Of a DNA stretch of 34,959 nucleotides, positions 24,920 through 32,556 are shown piece after piece. Below the pieces are notes generated by a model that was not told where the DNA came from, searched no databases, and saw only the letters and a list, made by a program, of their open reading frames with translations. The position numbers and the translations under genes were made by a program. The stretch comes from an uncultured Bacteroides sp. (GTDB lineage: Bacteria; Bacteroidota; Bacteroidia; Bacteroidales; Bacteroidaceae). The number at the start of each line of letters is the position of its first letter. Position 1 is the first letter of the stretch. The stretch covers positions 1 through 34,959 of the forward strand of contig CAMWGU010000025.1 of the NCBI GenBank assembly GCA_947173895.1. The letters run 5' to 3'.

Positions 24920-26830
24920 TTACTTGATTCCTAACTTAGCATTGTATTCTTTCAGTGTGTCCAACACATTGACACGCACATGGATAAAGTTTTCGATGCC
25001 TGCGGCCTTCAGGTCGTCCATGCAGGCAGGGGCTCCTGCCACGATAAACAGGGCGCGTCCGTCTAGTGCCTTGAAGGCCGGGATGGCGTATTCTGCATAT
25101 TCGTCATCGCTTGAGCATATCACCACGATGTCTGCTTGAGCTTTCATGGCGGCTTCTATTCCTTCTTCTACAGTGGGGAATCCCAGATTGTCGATCACTT
25201 CGTAACCGGCGCAGGCCAAGAAATTGCACGAGAACTGGGCGCGTGCTTGGCGCATGGCCAGATTGCCGATGGTCAGCATGAATGCTTTCGGTCGTTTGCC
25301 TGATTGTTCCGTCTGTAAGCGGAGTGCTTCGAACTGGCTGGCCGCGCGGTCGGAATTTAATGTGGCAAATGGCTTTTCGCAATGATGCTGGCCGTTTCCG
25401 CAACAGCATTGGGCCTCGATCGGAGTCTTTCCATCGGCTTTTTCATTAAAGTTAGGATATTGATTGGTTCCCAACAGTATTTCCTTGCGTTTTGAAACGG
25501 CTTCATGGCGAGCTTTGTTGCTTGCGTTGACTGCTTCTTGCACCTTTCCTGCCTTGATTGCTTCCATCATGCCTCCTTCTTCTTCCACTTTCAGGAACAA
25601 TTCCCATGCCTGTGTGGCGATGGATACTGTCAGGTTTTCAATGAAGTAGGAACCGGCTGCCGGATCCACAACCTTATTGAAATGACATTCCTCCTTCAGC
25701 AATAATTGCTGGTTGCGGGCAATGCGTTCGGAGAATTCATCGGGAGTGGTGTATGCCTTGTCAAACGGGGTCACGGTGATAGAGTTGACACCTGCCAGAG
25801 CGGCACTCATTGCTTCGGTTTGTGTGCGCAGCAGGTTGACATGTGCATCAAATAAGGTCAGGTTGAAAGTGGAAGTTTCGGCATGTGCCACCATTTTGCA
25901 GGCGCATTGACAAGTGCCGTCTTCCGCCTTGTTGGCACATTCGGGCTGGCGGTTGCATTGCGGGTGGTAGGCTTTTACAATGTTTGCCCACAGCATGCGT
26001 GCCGCACGGAATTTGGCAATTTCGAGGAAGTAGTTGGAACTGATGCCGAAATTGAATTTGATTTTCTTGGCAACCTGTGCGACGGCTACTCCCGCTTCGG
26101 TCAGGGTATTCAGATATTCGTTACCCCATGCCAGTGCATATCCCAGTTCCTGGCCGATGTAGGAGCCGGCGTTGTTTAGTTCGATGGCATTGACGCAGAT
26201 GCAGCGAAACTTGGGCAACGGGGCCAATACCTCCACCAGTTCTTTGGCTGTGGCGGAAAAATGGCTTAAATCCTTGCCTTTGGTCATCATCTTGCCCATG
26301 GGGTCGTAGTTGATGGAACCTTGCAGTTTGCTCAGGTCGTATCCTTGTTTCTTGAAATAGTCTACTAATAATTTGGCCAGTTCCACTGTGTGTCCCTGAC
26401 AAGTAGAGAAGTTCAGCTCGATGCACTCTGCACAGATGCCGTTCAGCAATGTCTTGATGTATTCGGGGCTGAGGTCTTTCTTCTTGACGGAGAATCCCAG
26501 TGAGTCCACTCCTTTGTTCAAGATGTCCAATGCCTTGGCATTGGCTTCTTTGGGACATTCCACTTTGATGTCTTGACGGACAAACCAAGTGTTGTCGTCT
26601 TTCTTTGTACCTCTCACGTATGGGAATTGTCCGGGTAGCCCTTCGGTAGTTTTCAGGTTTGTTAGATCTTCCTTGCGATAAAATGGTTTCACTTTAAAAC
26701 CTTCGTTGGTTTTCCAAACCAATTTCTTTTCAAAATCAGCACCTTTCAGGTCTGCTGTGATCTTTTCCATCCACTGCTCCGTTGAGACGGACGGGAAGTC
26801 CGAAAAGAGTTTTTCTTTACTATCTGCCAT
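24920..26830 (-). CDS. mutA: Methylmalonyl-CoA mutase, small subunit, with Cys-rich inserts
   Basis: The 636-residue protein is homologous to the large subunit along its length but lacks the DxHxxG cobalamin motif; the corresponding segment reads [12 protein letters not shown]. That fits the non-catalytic structural partner of the heterodimer. [14 protein letters not shown] and [11 protein letters not shown] match the family. Two Cys/His-rich stretches are unusual. Residues about 290-312 contain five Cys (CNRQPEC, then CQCAC), and residues about 470-484 contain [10 protein letters not shown]. These could bind a metal or form surface loops. The leftward promoter box lies about 60 bp upstream. 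I saw no B12 riboswitch in the leader. Confidence 0.95.
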   Translation of the reverse strand: MADSKEKLFSDFPSVSTEQWMEKITADLKGADFEKKLVWKTNEGFKVKPFYRKEDLTNLKTTEGLPGQFPYVRGTKKDDNTWFVRQDIKVECPKEANAKALDILNKGVDSLGFSVKKKDLSPEYIKTLLNGICAECIELNFSTCQGHTVELAKLLVDYFKKQGYDLSKLQGSINYDPMGKMMTKGKDLSHFSATAKELVEVLAPLPKFRCICVNAIELNNAGSYIGQELGYALAWGNEYLNTLTEAGVAVAQVAKKIKFNFGISSNYFLEIAKFRAARMLWANIVKAYHPQCNRQPECANKAEDGTCQCACKMVAHAETSTFNLTLFDAHVNLLRTQTEAMSAALAGVNSITVTPFDKAYTTPDEFSERIARNQQLLLKEECHFNKVVDPAAGSYFIENLTVSIATQAWELFLKVEEEGGMMEAIKAGKVQEAVNASNKARHEAVSKRKEILLGTNQYPNFNEKADGKTPIEAQCCCGNGQHHCEKPFATLNSDRAASQFEALRLQTEQSGKRPKAFMLTIGNLAMRQARAQFSCNFLACAGYEVIDNLGFPTVEEGIEAAMKAQADIVVICSSDDEYAEYAIPAFKALDGRALFIVAGAPACMDDLKAAGIENFIHVRVNVLDTLKEYNAKLGIK

Positions 26831-26888
26831 AGTTTATTTGGTATTAATATTTAAGAATGATATTACATACGTTCTCATTAAGTATGGG

Positions 26889-26896
26889 CAAATATA
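26889..26896 (-). promoter_or_regulatory. Candidate -7 box for the mutA-mutB operon
   Basis: TATATTTG on the minus strand is a perfect TAnnTTTG match, giving a leader of about 50 nt. No clean -33 TTTG is visible. Confidence 0.55.
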
Positions 26897-27078
26897 CTAA
26901 AACCTTTTCAATCACAGTCTGTTTTTAAGCAATTTTCATGGGTTGCTTGGGGAGGAATCTTTCATTTTGTCAGTCTGTCCGAAGAAAGGGAGTGCTATTG
27001 CAAAGTGGATATTGCAAAATAAATAAGAAGATTGAAATAATAGTTTCCGATTTGTTGGGTCGGGTGAGGGGAATTCAC

Positions 27079-27086
27079 TAATTTTG
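27079..27086 (+). promoter_or_regulatory. Candidate -7 box for the YidE-like transporter
   Basis: TAATTTTG matches TAnnTTTG and lies 29 bases before the ATG at 27116. A GTTG at 27054-27057 sits 21 bp upstream and could serve as a weak -33. A TTTG at 27051-27054 is 24 bp away. Confidence 0.55.
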
Positions 27087-27115
27087 CACCAATTTTATAA
27101 AATAGATATTATATT

Positions 27116-28786
27116 ATGGATTGGTTACAAAATCTGTTTTTTGAGACGAACTCGATTGCACATATCGTGTTGCTCTATTCGTTTGTGATAGCAGTGGGTG
27201 TGCTATTGGGTAAAATTAAGTTTTTTGGTGTATCGTTGGGGGTGACTTTCGTTTTGTTCACCGGTATTGTCTGCGGACATTTCGGCTTTACGGGAAATAC
27301 CCAGATACTTACCTTCTTGCAGGATTTCGGATTGATATTGTTCGTGTTCTGTATTGGTCTTCAGGTGGGTCCTTCTTTCTTTTCTTCGTTTAAAAAGGGG
27401 GGGATTGCCATGAATCTGATAGCAATCGGCATTGTTTGCTTGAACGTGGCGGTGGCTTTGGGATTGTATTATGCTTTGGGAGGGCGCATCGAATTACCCA
27501 TGATGGTGGGTATTCTGTGTGGTGCTGTGACAAATACTCCCGGACTGGGTGCTGCCAACGAGGCGTTGAGCCAGTTGAACTACAGCGGTCCTCAGATAGC
27601 GATGGGGTATGCCTGTGCTTATCCGTTAGGTGTGTTGGGCATCATAGGCTCTATCATTGCTATCCGTTACATTTGCCGTGTCAATCTGAAAAAAGAGGAA
27701 GAGGATATAGCCAAGGAAGAGGCTGCCAATCCTCATCTGACTCCCCGTATGATGCATTTGGAGGTACACAATGAGGCACTGGCTGGAAAAACATTGCTCC
27801 AGGTGAAGGAGTTTATGGGACGCGACTTTGTTTGTTCACGCATTTTGCAGAACGGGCATGTCAGCATTCCGAACCGCGATACGGTTTTCCATCTGGGTGA
27901 CCAGTTGTTTGTGGTTTGTGCGGAAGATGATGCGGAAGCTGTCATTGCTTTCATCGGTCCTATGATTAAAGTGGACTGGGAGAAACAAGACACTCCGATG
28001 GTGTCGCGCCGTATTCTGATTACACAGACCAAGATGAACGGCAAGCAGTTGGGCGAACTGCACTTCAGTAGCATGTATGGAGTGAATGTGACCCGTGTCA
28101 ACCGTTCGGGTATGGATATTTTTGCTTCGCGTAACCTGACCTTGCATGTGGGCGACCGTTTGATGGTGGTAGGTCCGCAGGATGCGGTAGACCGTGTGGC
28201 CAATCTGATGGGCAATTCGTTGAAACGTCTGGATCATCCCAATATTGTGACCATTTTCGTAGGTATCTTCCTGGGTATTCTTTTTGGCAGTCTGCCCATT
28301 GCGTTTCCGGGCATTCCTACTCCGGTGAAGTTGGGTCTGGCCGGCGGTCCGCTGATTGTGTCCATCCTGATCGGACGCTTCGGCTATAAGCTGAAACTGG
28401 TGACTTATACCACCATGAGTGCCAATCTGATGCTGCGCGAGATCGGTATTGCCCTGTTCCTTGCCAGTGTAGGTATCAAGGCGGGCGCCAATTTTGTCAG
28501 CACGGTGGTCGACGGTGACGGTTTGCTCTATGTAGGCTGCGGTTTCCTGATCACTGTCATTCCTTTATTAATAATGGGAGCGGTGGCCCGTTGGCATTAT
28601 AAGATGAACTATTTCATGCTGATGGGGCTTATTGCCGGTAGTAACACCGACCCTCCCGCATTGGCTTATTCTAATCAGACTGCGGGCAACAATGCGCCGG
28701 CGGTAGGATATTCTACTGTCTATCCGGTGTCTATGTTTCTTCGTATTCTGACCGCCCAGTTGTTGATTTTGATATTGGCAAGCTGA
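27116..28786 (+). CDS. YidE/AspT-family putative transporter with two RCK_C (TrkA-C) domains
   Basis: The 556-residue protein is a duplicated membrane protein. The N-terminal half has about five to six spans (1-185) with [20 protein letters not shown]. Two cytosolic RCK_C regions lie at about 205-285 ([21 protein letters not shown]) and 290-365 ([20 protein letters not shown]). A second set of spans (about 380-556) ends in [18 protein letters not shown], the echo of the first repeat's TNTPGL motif. This is the layout of the AspT/YidE/YbjL antiporter family. AspT exchanges aspartate for alanine, but the substrate of YidE-type members is not established. A run of seven G at 27397-27403 follows five A within the coding region. 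A terminator follows. Confidence 0.9.
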   Translation: MDWLQNLFFETNSIAHIVLLYSFVIAVGVLLGKIKFFGVSLGVTFVLFTGIVCGHFGFTGNTQILTFLQDFGLILFVFCIGLQVGPSFFSSFKKGGIAMNLIAIGIVCLNVAVALGLYYALGGRIELPMMVGILCGAVTNTPGLGAANEALSQLNYSGPQIAMGYACAYPLGVLGIIGSIIAIRYICRVNLKKEEEDIAKEEAANPHLTPRMMHLEVHNEALAGKTLLQVKEFMGRDFVCSRILQNGHVSIPNRDTVFHLGDQLFVVCAEDDAEAVIAFIGPMIKVDWEKQDTPMVSRRILITQTKMNGKQLGELHFSSMYGVNVTRVNRSGMDIFASRNLTLHVGDRLMVVGPQDAVDRVANLMGNSLKRLDHPNIVTIFVGIFLGILFGSLPIAFPGIPTPVKLGLAGGPLIVSILIGRFGYKLKLVTYTTMSANLMLREIGIALFLASVGIKAGANFVSTVVDGDGLLYVGCGFLITVIPLLIMGAVARWHYKMNYFMLMGLIAGSNTDPPALAYSNQTAGNNAPAVGYSTVYPVSMFLRILTAQLLILILAS

Positions 28787-28833
28787 TATTGGCAACAAGA
28801 AGTATAAAGATATAAAGAAGTATATAAACCCAT

Positions 28834-28865
28834 AAGAGGGAGTGTCTTTTGACACGCCCTCTTTT
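28834..28865 (+). terminator. Intrinsic terminator after the transporter
   Basis: GAGGG-A-GTGTC, loop TTTT, GACAC-G-CCCTC forms an 11-position stem with one mismatch, followed by TTTT. It lies 18 bp before the ABC-F start, so ABC-F needs its own promoter or some readthrough. No clear -7 box is seen between them. Confidence 0.8.
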
Positions 28866-28883
28866 CGCTTAACAGAGTAATTT

Positions 28884-30518
28884 ATGATTTCAATAGATGG
28901 ATTGACCGTCGAGTTTGGCGGTACCACCTTGTTCAGTGACATTTCTTTTCAAATCAATGAAAAAGACCGCATCGCCCTGATGGGGAAGAACGGAGCGGGC
29001 AAATCTACCTTGTTGAAAATCCTGGCCGGTGTGAGGCAGCCCAGCCGCGGAAAAGTGTCGGCGCCCAAGGATTGTGTGATTGCTTATCTTCCCCAGCATC
29101 TGATGACGGAGGACGGACGTACTGTATTCGAGGAGGCCTCTCAGGCGTTTGCCCATCTTCATGCAATGGAGGCGGAGATAGAGGCTGCCAACAAGGAGCT
29201 GGAGACGCGTACCGATTATGAAAGTGATTCGTACATGGAGCTGATAGAAAAGGTGGCTGCCATGAGCGAGAAGTTTTATTCCATTGACCTTACCCATTTT
29301 GAGGAGGATGTGGAAAAGGCCTTGTTGGGGCTGGGATTCACACGCGAGGATTTCAACCGTCCTACCAGTGACTTCAGCGGAGGATGGCGGATGCGTATCG
29401 AGCTGGCCAAGCTGTTGCTTCAGGATCCGGATGTGTTGTTGCTGGACGAGCCTACCAATCATCTGGACATCGAGTCCATACAGTGGCTGGAAGATTTCCT
29501 TATACGCAGTGCGAAGGCGGTGGTGGTCATCAGTCACGACCGCAAGTTTGTGGACAATATCACCACTCGCACCATCGAGGTGACCATGGGGCGCATTTAT
29601 GATTATAAGGTGAATTACTCGCAGTATCTGATTTTGCGCAAGGAGCGTCGCGAGCAGCAGATGAAGCAGTACGAAGAGCAGCAGAAGATGATTCAGGAGA
29701 CCAAGGACTTTATAGAGCGTTTCAAGGGTACTTACAGCAAGACCTTGCAGGTGCAGAGCCGGGTGAAGATGCTTGAAAAGCTGGAGCTGGTGGAAGTGGA
29801 CGAGGAGGATACCTCGGCGCTGAGGCTGAAATTTCCGCCTTCTCCGCGAAGCGGCAATTATCCGGTGATTATGGACAGGGTGGGGAAGACCTATGGCGAC
29901 CATGTGGTGTTCAAGGATGCTTCGCTGACTGTGGAGCGAGGCGACAAGGTGGCTTTTGTGGGAAAGAACGGAGAAGGAAAGTCCACTCTGGTGAAATGCA
30001 TCATGAACGAAATAGGCCATGAGGGTACGCTGACGCTGGGACACAATGTGCAGATCGGTTATTTTGCCCAAAACCAGGCTTCGTTGCTCGACGAGAACCT
30101 TACTGTCTTCCAAACCATCGACGATGTGGCGAAGGGCGAAATCCGTAACAAGATACGCGATTTGTTGGGAGCGTTTATGTTTGGCGGGCCCGAGGCATCG
30201 ATGAAGAAGGTGAAGGTGCTCAGCGGGGGAGAACGTACACGGCTGGCCATGATCAAGCTGTTACTGGAACCTGTCAACCTGTTGATCCTGGATGAGCCTA
30301 CCAATCATTTGGATATGAAGACCAAGGATATCCTGAAGCAAGCTTTGGTGGATTTTGACGGAACGTTGATCGTTGTCTCCCACGACCGCGACTTCCTGGA
30401 CGGGCTGGTGACGAAAGTATACGAGTTCGGGAACAAGAAGGTGAAAGAACACCTTTGCGGCATCTATGAGTTCTTGGAGACGAAGAAGCTGGAGAGCTTG
30501 CAGGAATTAGAACGCTGA
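28884..30518 (+). CDS. ABC-F family ATPase
   Basis: The 544-residue protein has two ABC cassettes in one chain and no membrane spans. Cassette 1 has Walker A GKNGAGKST (34-42), signature FSGGWRMR and Walker B VLLLDEPTNHLD. A charged linker of about 80 residues, rich in Gln, Glu and Lys (RREQQMKQYEEQQKM), follows. Cassette 2 has GKNGEGKST (about 360), LSGGERTR and LLILDEPTNHLD. ABC-F proteins act on ribosomes, as translation factors (EttA, YbiT, Uup) or antibiotic-resistance factors. The short linker and lack of a long arm favour a housekeeping YbiT/Uup-like role, and the specific subgroup cannot be settled by eye. Cassette spacing and all nucleotide motifs are intact. Confidence 0.93.
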   Translation: MISIDGLTVEFGGTTLFSDISFQINEKDRIALMGKNGAGKSTLLKILAGVRQPSRGKVSAPKDCVIAYLPQHLMTEDGRTVFEEASQAFAHLHAMEAEIEAANKELETRTDYESDSYMELIEKVAAMSEKFYSIDLTHFEEDVEKALLGLGFTREDFNRPTSDFSGGWRMRIELAKLLLQDPDVLLLDEPTNHLDIESIQWLEDFLIRSAKAVVVISHDRKFVDNITTRTIEVTMGRIYDYKVNYSQYLILRKERREQQMKQYEEQQKMIQETKDFIERFKGTYSKTLQVQSRVKMLEKLELVEVDEEDTSALRLKFPPSPRSGNYPVIMDRVGKTYGDHVVFKDASLTVERGDKVAFVGKNGEGKSTLVKCIMNEIGHEGTLTLGHNVQIGYFAQNQASLLDENLTVFQTIDDVAKGEIRNKIRDLLGAFMFGGPEASMKKVKVLSGGERTRLAMIKLLLEPVNLLILDEPTNHLDMKTKDILKQALVDFDGTLIVVSHDRDFLDGLVTKVYEFGNKKVKEHLCGIYEFLETKKLESLQELER

Positions 30519-30563
30519 ATAGTTGATAACCAGCGTTTTCTCTCGAAATGACGATGTGATGGA

Positions 30564-30608
30564 ACAACCGTTTTTCGCTCCTTTGGCAGGGGGGCGGGAA
30601 GCGGTTGT
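30564..30608 (+). terminator. Long hairpin after the ABC-F gene
   Basis: ACAACCG (30564-30570) pairs with CGGTTGT (30602-30608). In RNA the stem continues through U-rich/G-A and CGCUCC/GGGGCG pairs (with G-U wobbles) to about 18 bp. The next T-run (30628-30633) is about 20 bases later, directly before the palindrome array. It is probably the 3' end signal of the ABC-F transcript. Confidence 0.55.
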
Positions 30609-30633
30609 ATTGCTTATGCGATGATGGTTTTTT

Positions 30634-30737
30634 ACACGTACGTACGTGTGGGCCTGCACGTACGTACGTGTAGCTCTACACATACGTACGTATAACGTCA
30701 CACATACGTATGTGTAGCGTCACACGTACGTACGTGT
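30634..30737. repeat. Array of five 16-bp palindromes at an exact 22-bp period
   Basis: Units start at 30634, 30656, 30678, 30700 and 30722. Units 1 and 5 are ACACGTACGTACGTGT. Unit 2 differs only at its first base. Unit 3 has ACACATACGTACGTAT. Unit 4 is ACACATACGTATGTGT, altered symmetrically and still a perfect palindrome. The 6-bp spacers differ (GGGCCT, AGCTCT, AACGTC, AGCGTC). It lies between the convergent ABC-F and rfbB genes. Each unit could fold as a 6-bp hairpin with an ACGT loop or bind a symmetric protein dimer; 22 bp is close to two helical turns. It is not a CRISPR, since units and spacers are too short. Confidence 0.92.
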
Positions 30738-30777
30738 TTTCGGGGGCCTTTATATGGGGGTGCTTTTACGATTTTTA

Positions 30778-30813
30778 ACAGGGGAAGGAGCGTGGTTCGC
30801 TCCCCCTTGTTTT
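30778..30813. terminator. Terminator overlapping the end of rfbB
   Basis: GGAGCG (30787-30792) pairs with CGCTCC (30798-30803). After a two-base bulge, the stem extends through GGG/CCC and ACA/TGT. TTTT follows rightward at 30810-30813, and TTAAAAAT follows leftward. The better U-run faces rightward, towards rfbB. Confidence 0.6.
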
Positions 30814-31951
30814 ATCGGTTCTTATACATCCTTTCGTAATAATTCTGATAGTCGCCGCTGGTTACATTTTCCACCCAGTTCTGGTTTTCCAGATACCAAC
30901 GGATGGTCTTGACAATGCCGGTTTCGAATTTGGTTTCAGGATACCATCCCAGTTCGTTTGTGATCTTTGTCGGGTCGATGGCATAGCGTTGGTCGTGTCC
31001 CAAGCGGTCTTTCACGAACGTGATCAACGAATCGTTGATCCAGTCGATGCTGATTTCTCCTTTGTCGTTCAGCTCTTTTTTCTTCAGCACCTTGCGGTAT
31101 TCGGGCTTTTCCGTCATCATCTGTCGGATGGTGGCGATGGTCAGCTTCACAATCTCGATATTCTCTTTCTCGTTGTGTCCGCCCACATTGTATACCTCGC
31201 CTTCGCGTCCTTTGCGTAGCACCAGGTCGATGGCCTTGCAGTGGTCTTCCACATACAACCAGTCGCGCACGTTCTTTCCATCGCCATATACCGGGAGCTT
31301 CTTTCCTTCCAAAATGTTTTTGATGATCAGCGGAATCAGTTTCTCGGGAAAATGGAACGGTCCGTAATTGTTGGAACAGCGTGTGATGGTGACTGGCATT
31401 TTATATGTATCGCGGTAGGCCATGACAATCATGTCTGCACTTGTCTTGGAGGCACTGTACGGGCTGTGCGGACACAAAGGGGTTGTTTCGGTGAAGAAAC
31501 CTTCCGCTCCCAGGCTTCCGTATACTTCGTCGGTCGACACCTGATGATAGCGTACGTCCTTGCGCCAGGTGGGATATCCGTTTTCGTCTTTTCCGGTCAC
31601 CCATGCGCGGCGTGCGGCATCCAGCAGGTTCTGTGTTCCCAGAATGTTGGTTTGCAGGAACAGTTGTGGATTCTCGATGCTGCGGTCTACATGGCTTTCG
31701 GCGGCAAAGTTCACAATGTAGTCGAATTTATATTCGGCAAACAGCTGGTCGGCCAGATTGCGATCGCATATATCTCCTTTTACAAAAAAGCAGCGTTCGT
31801 TGTCTATATCTGATGCGATGGTACCCAAGTTACCCGCATAAGTCAAAACATCCAGCACCACGACCTTGATGTTGTCATGTTTGGCCAGAATGTATTTCAA
31901 ATAGTTGGCTCCGATAAATCCGGCAGCTCCTGTTACGAGATAAGTTTTCAT
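30812..31951 (-). CDS. rfbB: dTDP-glucose 4,6-dehydratase
   Basis: The 379-residue extended short-chain dehydrogenase has the NAD-binding motif TGAAGFIGANYL at the N-terminus, NFAAESHVDRSI, the TDEVYG acid/base region and the catalytic YSASK. RWYLENQ near the C-terminus is also typical. It converts dTDP-glucose to dTDP-4-keto-6-deoxyglucose, the precursor of rhamnose and other deoxysugars for surface polysaccharides. It is about 30-40 residues longer than E. coli RfbB, owing partly to an insert around RRAWVTGKDENGYPTWRKD. No rmlA, rmlC or rmlD is nearby. It lies 50 bp downstream of the phosphoesterase gene on the same strand and may be cotranscribed. Confidence 0.95.
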   Translation of the reverse strand: MKTYLVTGAAGFIGANYLKYILAKHDNIKVVVLDVLTYAGNLGTIASDIDNERCFFVKGDICDRNLADQLFAEYKFDYIVNFAAESHVDRSIENPQLFLQTNILGTQNLLDAARRAWVTGKDENGYPTWRKDVRYHQVSTDEVYGSLGAEGFFTETTPLCPHSPYSASKTSADMIVMAYRDTYKMPVTITRCSNNYGPFHFPEKLIPLIIKNILEGKKLPVYGDGKNVRDWLYVEDHCKAIDLVLRKGREGEVYNVGGHNEKENIEIVKLTIATIRQMMTEKPEYRKVLKKKELNDKGEISIDWINDSLITFVKDRLGHDQRYAIDPTKITNELGWYPETKFETGIVKTIRWYLENQNWVENVTSGDYQNYYERMYKNR

Positions 31952-31976
31952 ATTGTTCTTTGCTAATTAGTGCGTG

Positions 31977-31984
31977 CAAAGTTC
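31977..31984 (-). promoter_or_regulatory. Weak candidate -7 box for rfbB
   Basis: GAACTTTG on the minus strand is one base from TAnnTTTG, 25 bases before the rfbB ATG. It may give rfbB a promoter separate from the phosphoesterase gene. There is no clear -33. Confidence 0.3.
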
Positions 31985-32001
31985 GGAAAGATTTTTCAAT
32001 C

Positions 32002-32499
32002 TTACAACTTCTCCGCCAGTTCTATTACTTCTAAATCTTTAAAATTCCCGTTATCGATGCAAAAGCGCACCAGTGTTCTCACTTTGTGGAATCCGTAGAT
32101 GCCCGCCGCTCCCGGATTGATGTGTAGCATGTTCAGGGTTTTGTCATACTTCACTTTCAATATATGCGAATGGCCGCTGATGAAAAGCTTGGGAGGCCTC
32201 ACCAGCAGGCTGCCGCGGATGGAGGGGTCGTACTTGCCCGGATATCCGCCGATATGCTTTATCAGCACTTCGGCACCGTCTGCCGTGAAGCGGTTGATTT
32301 GAGGATACAGGCTGCGGATGTCTTTTCCGTCAATGTTCCCATATACGGCTCTGAAGGGACGGAAGGCAGCCAGTTTCTGTGCCACTTCCACCGATCCGAT
32401 GTCTCCGGCATGCCATATCTCGTCACAGTTTTCAAAGTATTTCAGGTACTTTTCGTCCCAAAACGCGTGTGTGTCCGATAATAATCCAACTCTTGTCAT
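32002..32499 (-). CDS. YfcE/MJ0936-type metallophosphoesterase
   Basis: The 165-residue protein has the calcineurin-like phosphoesterase motifs in order: LLSDTHAFWD (Asp-x-His, residues 8-10), WHAGDIGS (GD), VYGNIDGKD (GN-x-D), LIKHIGGYPG (His) and FISGHSHI (GHSH). Length and order match the YfcE subfamily, which hydrolyses phosphodiesters with two metals. The physiological substrate is not known. It is divergent from ppk1, with promoter boxes of the two genes interleaved in the 57-bp gap. The gene is probably first in a two-gene unit with rfbB. Confidence 0.9.
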   Translation of the reverse strand: MTRVGLLSDTHAFWDEKYLKYFENCDEIWHAGDIGSVEVAQKLAAFRPFRAVYGNIDGKDIRSLYPQINRFTADGAEVLIKHIGGYPGKYDPSIRGSLLVRPPKLFISGHSHILKVKYDKTLNMLHINPGAAGIYGFHKVRTLVRFCIDNGNFKDLEVIELAEKL

Positions 32500-32506
32500 G
32501 GCTTTT

Positions 32507-32538
32507 TTTGTTTATTATCGGCAAAGGTACTATATTTG
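32507..32538 (+). promoter_or_regulatory. Consensus promoter for ppk1
   Basis: TTTG (32507-32510), 20 bp, then TATATTTG (32531-32538) fits the Bacteroidetes consensus fully. The -7 box ends 18 bases before the ATG at 32557, so the leader is about a dozen nucleotides. Confidence 0.75.
32522..32529 (-). promoter_or_regulatory. Candidate -7 box for the phosphoesterase gene
   Basis: TACCTTTG on the minus strand is a perfect TAnnTTTG match, 22 bases before the ATG. It lies inside the -33/-7 spacer of the ppk1 promoter, so the two polymerases would compete. No -33 TTTG is found for it. Confidence 0.5.
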
Positions 32539-32556
32539 GAACAAATCTAGTATGAC

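Noticed and set aside
26831..27078. B12 riboswitch upstream of the methylmalonyl-CoA mutase genes
   Set aside because: The leader from the predicted promoter is only about 50 nt and no conserved B12-box-like sequence is visible.
28890..30113. Long antisense open frame (407 codons) across the ABC-F gene
   Set aside because: The plus-strand gene has all ABC motifs. The antisense product has no recognisable domain and is rich in His/Leu/Gln, as expected for a shadow frame.
30634..30737. CRISPR-like appearance of the palindrome array
   Set aside because: Repeat units are 16 bp and spacers 6 bp, far below CRISPR sizes, and no cas genes are present.
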